Below are positions 1-6,370 of a DNA stretch of 13,819 nt, piece by piece (position 1 is the first letter of the stretch; every line of letters begins with the position of its first letter). The notes below the pieces were generated by a model. It was not told where the DNA came from and made no database searches. It was given only the letters and a program-made list of their open reading frames with translations. The DNA comes from Candidatus Falkowiibacteriota bacterium (GTDB lineage: Bacteria; Patescibacteriota; Patescibacteriia; Patescibacteriales; JALSMD01), in NCBI GenBank assembly GCA_026987855.1, contig JALSMD010000081.1, positions 1 to 13,819 on the forward strand, in the 5' to 3' direction. A program made the position numbers and the translations under genes.

Positions 1-5
1 CCTCA

Positions 6-2246
6 TCATTCCTCAATAAAACCGCATTCTTTATTGGCGCATTTAGCGCTATTTTTTGTTTCAATCATTAATTCTCCGCATTGAGGACATTTTTCTCCTG
101 TTGGCTTACTCCAATAAGCATTTTTGCATTTGGGATATTGGTTACAAGCATAAAATATCCCCTTTTTGCTTTTTTTGACAACTATCTCTCCCTCATTACA
201 TTTAGGACATTTAACTCCTATAGAAAGCTGTTTATTTTCTTCAATATTTTTAATATTTTTACATTTAGGAAAGGCGCTACAAGCGAGGAACAAGCCAAAA
301 CGACCATTGCGAATAACCATTGGTGAACCACATTTATCACATAACTCATTATCATATTTCTGTTGTAATTCCTTTATTTTTTCGTCTTGATTATCATTGT
401 TTTTGTTGTTAAGGCTTTTAATATTTTTACATTTAGGAAAGGCGCTGCAAGCGAGAAATTTTCCCCATCGGCCAGTTTTAATAATCATAGGCGCGCCACA
501 TTTGTCGCATATTTCTTCTGATTTTTCTTCTGGCATTATATCCTTTTTATTAATTTCCTTATATTTATTTTCTAAATTAGCATGAAAAGGAATATAAAAA
601 TCACGGACGACTGGCTGCCATTCAATGCGACCAGCAGCTATATTATCTAACTCGGTTTCCATTTGAGCTGTAAATTGAAAATCAACAATGCGAGGAAAAT
701 GTTCTACTAAAAGGTCATTAACAACAAAAGCAATATCCTTTGGAGCTAACCTCTTATTTTCATCGCGATGCACATACCCTCTAGCAATAATAGTAGCAAT
801 AGTTGGGGCATAAGTTGACGGTCTGCCTATACCATATTTTTCTAAAGTTTTAACTAAACCGGCATCTGAATAACGGGCTGGCGGCTTTGTAAAATGTTGC
901 TCATTGTCTAATTTTTCTAACTTTAATTCTTCATTTTCTTGTAAACTAGGTAATTCAAATTCTTGGTTTTTCTCCGGATAAACTTTTAAAAATCCATCAA
1001 ATTTTAAAATTTGCCCAGAAGCCCTAAATTGGTATGGAGTATTTCTAGCTTCAATATCAACAATAGTAGAATCGTATAACGCTTCTGACATTTGACTAGC
1101 CAAAGCTCTTTGCCAAATTAATTTATATAATTTATATTGTTGAATGTTTAAGGAATCTTTAATTGATTCTGGATCACGCCAAACTTCTGTTGGCCTTATG
1201 GCTTCATGCGCTTCTTGTGCTCCTTTAGTTTTAATTTTAAATATTCTTGGCTCTTTAAGAGCATATTCTTTGCCAAAACTTTTTTCTAAATAATCCTTAG
1301 CTTCTTTCAAAAATTTATTAGACAAATTAAAAGAATCAGTTCTCATATATGTTATAAGACCAACCTGACCCTCACCAGCTATTTCCACGCCCTCATATAA
1401 TTGTTGGGCAATCATCATTGTTTGTTTGGCAGAAAACCCTAACCAACGGTTAGCGGTTTGTTGTAAGGTAGAAGTGATGAATGGTTTAGGCGGATTTTTT
1501 TTATTTTCTTTTCTTTCTATAGATGAAACAACGTATTTCGTATTTTTTAGTTGCTCTAAAATATTATTAGCTTCTTTTTCTGTCTTAATTTCAAATTTAT
1601 CAATAGTCTTCCCTTTTATTTTATTTAACTTAGCCTTGAAAATATCATTATTTTGATTGGCAAATGTAGCTATAATTGTCCAATATTCTTGAGGTTCAAA
1701 ACTTTTAATTTCTCTTTCTCTTTCCACAATCAAACGAACAGCAACGCTCTGCACTCTTCCTGCTGACAAACCGCGCGCTACCTTTTTCCATAAAAAAGGA
1801 GATAACTCATAACCAACCAAACGATCCAAAATGCGGCGCGCCTGTTGAGCATTAACTAAATTCATATCAATTTTTCTTGGAGATGACATGGCTTTCAAAA
1901 TTGCATCTTTGGTTATTTCATGAAAAACAATCCTGTCTATATTCTCTTTGTCAAGACCTAATGCCTCTGTGAGGTGCCATGCTATTGCTTCTCCTTCCCG
2001 ATCCTCATCAGTAGCTAAAATAACTTTCTGCGCCCTTTGCGATTCTTTTTTTAAAAGAGAAACAATTTTTTTGCTATTATGTGGTATAACATATTTGGGT
2101 TTAAAATTATTCTGAATGTCTATACCCATTTCGTTTTTTGGCAAATCACGAATATGGCCAAATGATGATTCTACTTTATAGTTATTGCCGATAAACTTAG
2201 CAATAGTCTTAGCTTTAGTCGGCGACTCAACAATTATCAGATACAT
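6..2246 (-). CDS. topA: DNA topoisomerase I (type IA) with four C-terminal zinc ribbons
   Basis: Relaxes negatively supercoiled DNA by cutting one strand through a 5'-phosphotyrosine link, passing the other strand and resealing. The 746-residue product starts with a TOPRIM domain (about 1-115; Glu7 in VESPTKAKTI, acidic triad in ATDEDREGE at 78-86). The type IA core follows, with the catalytic Tyr300 in LITYMRTDS and the KYGIGRPSTYAPTI block at 470-483. The C-terminus carries four Cys4 zinc ribbons: C580/583/600/606, C636/639/656/662, C680/683/701/707 and C720/723/736/741. The first two ribbons share identical LACSAFPKCKNIK segments. The gene is complete, with ATG at 2246 and TGA at 8-6. No SD precedes the ATG; the leader is AT only, and a possible promoter lies so close that the mRNA could be nearly leaderless. 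It is the last gene on the minus strand, 215 bases after dprA. Identification is secure from catalytic motifs and domain order. Confidence 0.97.
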   Translation of the reverse strand: MYLIIVESPTKAKTIAKFIGNNYKVESSFGHIRDLPKNEMGIDIQNNFKPKYVIPHNSKKIVSLLKKESQRAQKVILATDEDREGEAIAWHLTEALGLDKENIDRIVFHEITKDAILKAMSSPRKIDMNLVNAQQARRILDRLVGYELSPFLWKKVARGLSAGRVQSVAVRLIVEREREIKSFEPQEYWTIIATFANQNNDIFKAKLNKIKGKTIDKFEIKTEKEANNILEQLKNTKYVVSSIERKENKKNPPKPFITSTLQQTANRWLGFSAKQTMMIAQQLYEGVEIAGEGQVGLITYMRTDSFNLSNKFLKEAKDYLEKSFGKEYALKEPRIFKIKTKGAQEAHEAIRPTEVWRDPESIKDSLNIQQYKLYKLIWQRALASQMSEALYDSTIVDIEARNTPYQFRASGQILKFDGFLKVYPEKNQEFELPSLQENEELKLEKLDNEQHFTKPPARYSDAGLVKTLEKYGIGRPSTYAPTIATIIARGYVHRDENKRLAPKDIAFVVNDLLVEHFPRIVDFQFTAQMETELDNIAAGRIEWQPVVRDFYIPFHANLENKYKEINKKDIMPEEKSEEICDKCGAPMIIKTGRWGKFLACSAFPKCKNIKSLNNKNNDNQDEKIKELQQKYDNELCDKCGSPMVIRNGRFGLFLACSAFPKCKNIKNIEENKQLSIGVKCPKCNEGEIVVKKSKKGIFYACNQYPKCKNAYWSKPTGEKCPQCGELMIETKNSAKCANKECGFIEE
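248..455 (-). repeat. Near-identical 40-bp direct repeat inside topA zinc-ribbon coding DNA
   Basis: Bases 248-287 and 416-455 match at 39 of 40 positions (only 279 A versus 447 G differs), offset by exactly 168 bases or 56 codons. Both encode LACSAFPKCKNIK, the second half of zinc ribbons 2 and 1 of TopA. Synonymous positions are conserved too, which points to a recent duplication or gene conversion of the ribbon module, not only to protein-level constraint. Confidence 0.9.
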
Positions 2247-2254
2247 AAAATTAA

Positions 2255-2282
2255 ATATTATGATATTAAAATATTAGGACAA
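2255..2282 (-). promoter_or_regulatory. Possible topA promoter
   Basis: On the minus strand TTGTCC (2282-2277) is followed after 16 bases by TAATAT (2260-2255). Transcription would begin about 2248, within a few bases of the topA ATG at 2246, giving a nearly leaderless message, which fits the missing SD. The whole stretch is AT-rich and part of it is an 8-bp repeat (ATATTANN three times at 2255-2278), so chance matches are likely. Confidence 0.3.
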
Positions 2283-2336
2283 ATTAGAAAACAAAAAATA
2301 TAAAATAATATCGGATCTTAATCTTTATGTATAATA

Positions 2337-2357
2337 TAATTTTTAAGTTAAAAATTA
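2337..2357. repeat. 21-bp AT-only palindrome in the dprA-topA gap
   Basis: Two perfectly complementary 10-base arms (TAATTTTTAA and TTAAAAATTA) flank a single central G at 2347. The one-base centre is too small for a stable RNA loop, so an operator-like protein site is more plausible than a terminator. Chance in AT-rich DNA cannot be excluded. The rest of the 215-base gap shows no gene or convincing terminator. Confidence 0.35.
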
Positions 2358-2461
2358 AAAAATTATAATGACTATCTCTGATCTATGATTCTTAACCACT
2401 AATTCGTTTCAAGTTATGTATCATTGTTGTGAAAATTTACTTTTTTATCATATTACGACTT

Positions 2462-3553
2462 TTATAAATCACTCACTTCTCTCACATATTTCATTCCCCC
2501 TAAATTTTTTACTAATCCCTTAGCTTCCATTATAGCAAGCATGCTATTAACAACATTAATATCAAATTTCGTCTTTTTAACTATTTCATTAATATGCATT
2601 GGATAGGCAAGGCTATCTACAATTACTTTTTCTTCTTTAGTAATTTCAATAAATGTTTTATTATCAATATAATGTTTTGCCTCTTTTAAGTCAAGGGCAT
2701 CTAAAATATCTTCTGCGCTTGTCACGGGGATAGCTCCCTGTTTAATAAGCTGATTAGTTCCTTTTGACGCAGGAGAATATATATTTCCGGGTACTGCTAA
2801 AACATCTCGACCCTGCTCAAGAGAAAGGCTTGCTGTAATTAAAGCGCCTGATTTTTTGTAAGCTTCAATTACTAAAGTAGCCAAAGATAATCCAGCTATA
2901 ACACGATTTCTTTGAGGAAAATTATATTTCAAAGGAGGAGTTCCTAAAGGAAATTCAGAAAAAACAATGCCGCCGTTGTCTATAATTTGTTCTAATAAAT
3001 ATTTGTTAGAAATAGGATAAACCACATCAATGCCAGTTCCTAAAACAGCTACTGTTTTTCCTTTTGCTTTAAGGCAGCTAAGATGAGCAATTGTATCTAT
3101 CCCCAAAGCAAAGCCGCTAACAATTGCTATATTATTTTCTGTAAGACTAGTAACCAATTGTTCTGCTACATAGCGTCCATAATGAGTGCATTTGCGTGAC
3201 CCCACCACAGCTACGGCAGGAAAATTTTGATAAGAAAAACTGCCTTTATAATAGAGAATAAACGGTGGAGCATAAACTTCTTTTAATAGGTCAGGATATA
3301 ATTTGTCTTGAATGGTGATAAATTGAATACTATCTTTTTCTAATTTTTCTGCGATTTGTTCTGGACTAATTTTCTTTCTTTTACAAATAAATTCAATAGC
3401 AATATTTTTTGATATACCAGCTTTCACTAATTCATCAATGGGAGCCTCAAAGGCTTCTTTCCAGGAAGAAAAAAAATTGTTCATTTTGTGTAAACTAATC
3501 GGACCAAATTTACCAAAAAAATGTATTGCTAAAAGATATTGTATATCTTCCAT
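2462..3553 (-). CDS. dprA: DNA-processing protein DprA (Smf family)
   Basis: DprA binds incoming single-stranded DNA during natural transformation and loads RecA on it; in other bacteria it acts in the cytoplasm with the ComEC uptake system. The 363-residue product has a helical N-terminal domain (about 1-75, SAM/HhH-like). The Rossmann-like DprA core follows, with VAVVGSRK (114-121), SGFALGID (146-153), AVLGTGIDVVYP (169-180), FPQRNRVIAGLS (212-223) and SGALITASL (235-243). A C-terminal winged-helix (DML1-like) region lies at about 303-360. Length and domain order are normal for the full family. The ATG at 3553 has no SD; the leader is a 14-bp tandem duplication. No other competence gene lies in the window, so a role in DNA uptake is inferred from the family. 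It is followed by topA on the same strand and preceded by a non-coding RNA locus on the opposite strand. Confidence 0.95.
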   Translation of the reverse strand: MEDIQYLLAIHFFGKFGPISLHKMNNFFSSWKEAFEAPIDELVKAGISKNIAIEFICKRKKISPEQIAEKLEKDSIQFITIQDKLYPDLLKEVYAPPFILYYKGSFSYQNFPAVAVVGSRKCTHYGRYVAEQLVTSLTENNIAIVSGFALGIDTIAHLSCLKAKGKTVAVLGTGIDVVYPISNKYLLEQIIDNGGIVFSEFPLGTPPLKYNFPQRNRVIAGLSLATLVIEAYKKSGALITASLSLEQGRDVLAVPGNIYSPASKGTNQLIKQGAIPVTSAEDILDALDLKEAKHYIDNKTFIEITKEEKVIVDSLAYPMHINEIVKKTKFDINVVNSMLAIMEAKGLVKNLGGMKYVREVSDL

Positions 3554-3581
3554 AATTTAATAATTTAAATTTAATAATTTA
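3554..3581. repeat. Perfect 2 x 14-bp tandem duplication abutting the dprA start
   Basis: Unit AATTTAATAATTTA (plus strand) occurs at 3554-3567 and again at 3568-3581 without mismatch. It forms the whole immediate leader of dprA, so the dprA 5' untranslated region contains only A and T next to the start codon and no SD. Confidence 0.8.
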
Positions 3582-3608
3582 ATATTATTTCTCTAATAAA
3601 CAAGACCT

Positions 3609-3624
3609 TAATAAGCACTTATTA
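3609..3624. promoter_or_regulatory. Operator-like palindrome upstream of dprA
   Basis: TAATAAG-CA-CTTATTA is a perfect inverted repeat with 7-base arms and a 2-base centre, 55 bases upstream of the dprA ATG. Size and symmetry resemble a dimeric repressor site, but no regulator is known and the arms are AT-rich, so this is tentative. The remaining bases 3625-3745 of the gap show no gene or clear signal. Confidence 0.3.
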
Positions 3625-3748
3625 GTATTCCATATACTTTTAAAACAATAAAAAGCTTTGATAATTTTAAATCTATAAGTTAGCATAAAATTGTTTTAAT
3701 ATAAACTATATTATATGTTGTGTATTTTGTTTATATGCTGTAATGGGC

Positions 3749-3777
3749 TTGACTAATTTCTAAATATATGTTAATAT
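3749..3777 (+). promoter_or_regulatory. Promoter of the plus-strand structured RNA
   Basis: TTGACT (3749-3754) is followed after exactly 17 bases by TAATAT (3772-3777); overlapping TATAAT boxes lie at 3775-3780 and 3780-3785. This is a good sigma-70-type match directed at the structured element that begins about 30 bases downstream. No plus-strand protein gene follows, so its product should be the RNA itself. Confidence 0.65.
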
Positions 3778-3783
3778 AATATA

Positions 3784-3924
3784 ATACAATTTAAAAAGTT
3801 TTGAGGTTTATAAATCGCCCGAAATCTGCCTAGGAGTGACAAAGGTAGGTTTCCCCTCCTTGGCCTACTGGAGTCTTAAATGGAGTAATCTCTGGCTTCT
3901 AGGCAGTTTTCGGGCGATTTTTTT
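3784..3924 (+). ncRNA. Structured small RNA of unknown family with anti-SD-like loop
   Basis: The predicted RNA is about 140 nt (start estimated from the promoter, end from the U-tract). A closing stem pairs 3812-3824 with 3908-3920 (13 bp). After one U-U mismatch, 3826-3837 pairs with 3895-3906 (12 bp including two G-U pairs). Inside, 3844-3849 pairs with 3864-3869 to form a hairpin whose 14-nt loop is UUUCCCCUCCUUGG. This loop contains CCUCCUU, the anti-SD core of 16S rRNA. A weaker hairpin forms at 3882-3893 (GGAG-UAAU-CUCU). GGAGU occurs three times (3833, 3870, 3882), and any copy could instead pair with CUCC at 3856-3859. I see no match to tmRNA, RNase P RNA, SRP RNA or the bubble architecture of 6S RNA. 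A regulatory RNA pairing with SD-like sites or titrating a factor is inference. A MITE-like inverted repeat is the main alternative. Confidence 0.6.
3812..3924. terminator. Long hairpin with U-tract closing the small RNA; may also stop pth transcripts
   Basis: The GC-rich part of the closing stem (TCGCCCGA with its complement CGGGCGA at 3911-3917) is followed on the plus strand by seven T (3918-3924), the signature of an intrinsic terminator. Read from the minus strand, the same hairpin begins directly after the pth stop codon and ends in TTTATAAA, a weak T-tract. It could therefore also end the der-pth transcript. Confidence 0.65.
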
Positions 3925-4480
3925 ATTTTGCTAATAAATAATGAGTAATCCACTCCTTAATAACTCTATTAACCACTTGTTTTTCCTTGTGATCAAAACG
4001 ACTTAAAACATATTTTTCTATCGGCAAACGGCTGACACTAGTAGGTTTAATACCAAAACGAACTCGTTTAAAATTTTTTGTCCCAAGACAATCAATAATG
4101 GATTGAACCCCCTTATGGCCAGCGCTACGAGAATTAACAGAAATTTTATACTTGCCAAATTCTATATCTAAATCGTCATGTACAACTGTTAAAAAAGCAG
4201 AAAGATCGCTATTATTCTTTTTAATTAAACCAAATTTGCGAGGAAGTAGTTTGTAATAAGACAAAAAAGCTTCTACTGCTTCTCCTGATCTATTCATAAA
4301 AGTCAAAGGTTTAATCAAAAAAAAATCTTGGCCTTTTGCTATCAGAGAATTAAATTTTTTTTGAAATTTCCAATCAAGATCAAGCTCTTTTGCTAGTCCG
4401 TCAACAGCCAAAAAACCAAAATTATGACGAGTATATTGATACTCTTTTCCCGGGTTTCCCAACCCCACAATAATATTCAT
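3923..4480 (-). CDS. pth: Peptidyl-tRNA hydrolase
   Basis: Cleaves the ester bond of peptidyl-tRNA that drops off ribosomes, recycling tRNA in the cytoplasm. The 185-residue product has the Pth fold signatures: VGLGNPG (5-11, with Asn9), catalytic His19 in YTRHN, FMNRSG (61-66, Asn63), HDDLD (101-105), and SAGHKGVQSI (119-128), where the usual GGHNG is GHKG. RVRFGIKP lies at 139-146. Compared with the typical sequence, about 14-16 extra residues (about 81-96, starting RKFGLIKKNN) sit between the LLP segment and the VVHDDLD strand. The active site is intact. The start at 4480 is the first ATG, 7 bases after the der stop, so the two are almost certainly one operon. No SD is visible. The stop codon TAA overlaps the T-tract of the opposing RNA terminator. 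Confidence 0.96.
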   Translation of the reverse strand: MNIIVGLGNPGKEYQYTRHNFGFLAVDGLAKELDLDWKFQKKFNSLIAKGQDFFLIKPLTFMNRSGEAVEAFLSYYKLLPRKFGLIKKNNSDLSAFLTVVHDDLDIEFGKYKISVNSRSAGHKGVQSIIDCLGTKNFKRVRFGIKPTSVSRLPIEKYVLSRFDHKEKQVVNRVIKEWITHYLLAK

Positions 4481-4487
4481 AAAATTA

Positions 4488-5933
4488 TTATTTATTTTTA
4501 CGAGATTGCTTTTTTCTTTTTTCTACATAGATTCCAATAGGTGTACCAATAAATTTAAATTTATCACGCAAACGATTTTCTAAAAATTTTACATAAGAGG
4601 AATGTAGTTCATCTTGAGCGCCTATCTGTACAATAAATTGAGGAGGGTTAGTTCTGCTTTGTTTAATTTCATAAATATAGGGATGTTTATTCCCTTTTCC
4701 TTTGGCAGGTTTATGCACTTTAATAGCTTGTTTCAAAAATCTATTTAATTTACTGCTATTTATCTCTTGCTTTCTGGCTTCATCTATTTCCAAAATCATA
4801 TCAAATATTTTTTTAACTTTAGCGCCTGTCAATGCTGAGACAAAAATAATTGGAGCCCAAGTAGCAAAGGGCAATTTAGTATGAATATATTCGGTAAATT
4901 TCTTTACATCTTTATCTCTTATGAGATCCCATTTATTAGCTACAATAACAATGCTGTTTTTATTCTTGATAAACTCTTCTATAATTTTAGCGTCTTGGTG
5001 AGTTAAACGTTGAGAAATATCAATGACGAACAAGGCAATGTCCGCTTTTTTCAAGGTAGAAAGAGATTTCATTATTCCATATGACTCTAATAAATTTTCT
5101 TTTATTTTAGACTTCAGATTGATGTTTTTTCTGCCTCGCCTACTGATACCAGCGGTATCAATCAAACGAATACGTTTGTTTTTGTAATCTACTTCTGTGT
5201 CTTGCGGTTCACGCGTGGTGTGAGGCACTGGACTAACAATTACTCTTTCTTGATCTAAGAGAGAATTAAGCAGACTTGATTTTCCAACGTTTGGCTTTCC
5301 TACAATACAAACCTTAATTTCATCTTTTTTTTCTTGATTAAAAATCCGTGGAGCTTTAATTTTACTAACTATTATATCCAATAAATCCCCTGTTCCAGAT
5401 CCAGTAGTAGCAGAAATAGGATGTGGTTCACCTAAGCAAAGCTTATAAAAGTCAGGGGTCTCCTGGCGAAGGCGAGGATTGTCTACCTTATTAACTACCA
5501 AAATAATTTTATTAACATCTGATATCTTCTTCAATAAATCAGCCATTTGCCTATCCTGTGGCAATAGGCCATCTCTAACATCAACTAAAAATAATATCAA
5601 ATCGGCTTTTTTTAAATATTCACGAGTTTTGGCCTGTACCTTTTTATTTATTTCCTCTATATCTTTTGGAATTCTTCCTGGTTTTTTGTCTGTAAACTCA
5701 GAAGAAAGAAAATTTAAATCAATAATTCCACCTGTATCAACTATTTCAAAATTAACTCCGCGCCAAGAAATAACACCTATATTGCTATCACGGGTAGTTC
5801 CTGATATTGGTGAAACAAGTGCCAAATTCTGCTCAGTCAAACAATTAAAAAGAGTTGATTTACCTACATTAGTACGCCCAAAAATGACAACTAAAGGCAT
5901 TTTTTTATTGTCTTTTATTTTTTTCTGGATCAT
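4488..5933 (-). CDS. der: Ribosome-assembly GTPase Der (EngA), double GTPase
   Basis: Der is an essential GTPase that binds the 50S precursor and promotes late ribosome assembly. The 481-residue product has two tandem G domains. The first has GRTNVGKS (19-26), ISGTTRD (43-49), DTGG (66-69), NKVD (148-151) and SAT (174-176). The second has GKPNVGKS (212-219), PHTTRE (237-242), DTAG (259-262), NKWD (333-336) and SAL (366-368). A KH-like domain follows at about 385-470 and a lysine/arginine-rich tail ends the protein. All GTP-binding motifs are intact. The ATG at 5933 is chosen because a strong promoter gives a leader of about 20 bases with a weak AGG 7 bases before it. The ATG at 5900 would start at MPLVVIFG, which matches the usual family N-terminus, so it remains possible. 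First gene of the der-pth pair. Confidence 0.96.
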   Translation of the reverse strand: MIQKKIKDNKKMPLVVIFGRTNVGKSTLFNCLTEQNLALVSPISGTTRDSNIGVISWRGVNFEIVDTGGIIDLNFLSSEFTDKKPGRIPKDIEEINKKVQAKTREYLKKADLILFLVDVRDGLLPQDRQMADLLKKISDVNKIILVVNKVDNPRLRQETPDFYKLCLGEPHPISATTGSGTGDLLDIIVSKIKAPRIFNQEKKDEIKVCIVGKPNVGKSSLLNSLLDQERVIVSPVPHTTREPQDTEVDYKNKRIRLIDTAGISRRGRKNINLKSKIKENLLESYGIMKSLSTLKKADIALFVIDISQRLTHQDAKIIEEFIKNKNSIVIVANKWDLIRDKDVKKFTEYIHTKLPFATWAPIIFVSALTGAKVKKIFDMILEIDEARKQEINSSKLNRFLKQAIKVHKPAKGKGNKHPYIYEIKQSRTNPPQFIVQIGAQDELHSSYVKFLENRLRDKFKFIGTPIGIYVEKRKKQSRKNK

Positions 5934-5959
5934 ATTTTAACCTAATTCTTATTTTTAAC

Positions 5960-5988
5960 ATCATAACAGAATTAAATATAATTTTCAA
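5960..5988 (-). promoter_or_regulatory. Strong promoter of der-pth
   Basis: On the minus strand TTGAAA (5988-5983) is followed after 17 bases by TATGAT (5965-5960), preceded by TG one base upstream (extended -10). Transcription should start near 5953, about 20 bases before the der ATG at 5933. It lies just after the terminator of the upstream block, which fits a separate transcription unit. This is the best minus-strand promoter match I found in the window. Confidence 0.75.
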
Positions 5989-6006
5989 TTTTTTAAGCTT
6001 ATTTAT

Positions 6007-6054
6007 TAAAAAAAACAAAAACACTACCATTATTTTCTTGTAGTGTTTTTGTTT
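6007..6054 (-). terminator. Intrinsic terminator after the pheST block
   Basis: Arms 6013-6027 and 6040-6054 are perfectly complementary (15 bp; core CACTAC/GTAGTG) around a 12-base loop. On the minus strand the stem is followed by a run of T (complement of 6007-6012), which ends transcripts from pheS-pheT and the 95-residue ORF, whose stop codon is 8 bases upstream. The plus-strand side is also T-rich, so it could work both ways, though no plus-strand gene needs it. Confidence 0.85.
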
Positions 6055-6061
6055 AGATGAA

Positions 6062-6349
6062 TTATTTTTTGTCTCTTTTTTTTGACATATACTCATGCGC
6101 AAGTTCAGCTATCTTTTTTACTCCTTCCCCTATTAACAATAAATAGGTAGTTGAATGTTCAATTTTCTCTTTTGCCAAACTTACTAATTCATCAATTTTT
6201 TTTAGTTGTTCTCTAGTCTCTTTAATTAAACTGAATAGATTATGCATTATCATTGCTAAATAAAACAAAATCCAAGAAATTAAAACTGAGATTACAAAAA
6301 TGCTAATTGTTTTTACCAAATTTAAAATGTCCTGACTTGTTTCAAACAT
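6062..6349 (-). CDS. Small single-pass membrane protein, unknown function
   Basis: I do not recognise this 95-residue protein. It has one hydrophobic segment (about residues 12-36, VKTISIFVISVLISW onward) near the N-terminus. A predicted amphipathic helical region of alternating charged and hydrophobic residues (about 40-85) follows, then a basic tail (KKRDKK). This gives a small membrane-anchored protein with a helical, probably cytoplasmic, domain. It resembles in layout the DUF948-type small proteins, but I cannot show homology. It starts 17 bases after the pheT stop and ends just before the terminator, so it is likely the last gene of the pheST transcript. No SD; the leader is a 9-bp tandem duplication. 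Length, clean placement and lack of an overlapping alternative support a real gene. Confidence 0.75.
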   Translation of the reverse strand: MFETSQDILNLVKTISIFVISVLISWILFYLAMIMHNLFSLIKETREQLKKIDELVSLAKEKIEHSTTYLLLIGEGVKKIAELAHEYMSKKRDKK

Positions 6350-6351
6350 AT

Positions 6352-6370
6352 AATTAATTAAATTAATTAA
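6352..6370. repeat. 2 x 9-bp tandem duplication between pheT and the 95-residue ORF
   Basis: AATTAATTA occurs at 6352-6360 and 6361-6369, plus one further A. The duplication fills nearly the whole 17-base gap and includes the pheT stop codon (complement of 6367-6369). It replaces the position where an SD would be expected. Confidence 0.7.

Noticed and set aside
146..153. DprA residues 146-153 read SGFALGID, with Leu where some DprA proteins have Lys or Arg.
   Set aside because: From memory, Leu at this position also occurs in well-studied DprA/Smf proteins, so it is not a loss of function. (The numbers are residue positions in DprA.)
3812..3920. 6S RNA or SRP RNA as identity of the structured RNA.
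   Set aside because: The stem is almost unbroken with a compact inner loop, without the large central bubble of 6S. The GGAAG/AGCAGCC-type tetraloop and asymmetric loop of SRP RNA are absent.
3812..3920. MITE or other small transposable element, because of long inverted ends.
   Set aside because: No target-site duplication is visible at the borders, the stem ends in a terminator T-tract, and a well-placed promoter precedes it. It stays an alternative until the genome is searched for copies.
5479..5940. Plus-strand open frame of 153 codons opposite der, and other plus-strand open frames opposite topA, pheT and the helicase gene.
   Set aside because: They lie wholly or almost wholly opposite strongly conserved genes and have low-complexity, non-family-like products.
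5905..6102. Minus-strand open frame of 65 codons between the 95-residue ORF and der.
   Set aside because: It overlaps the end of one gene, crosses the terminator and the der promoter, and enters der in another frame; its product is lysine-rich and unlike any family.
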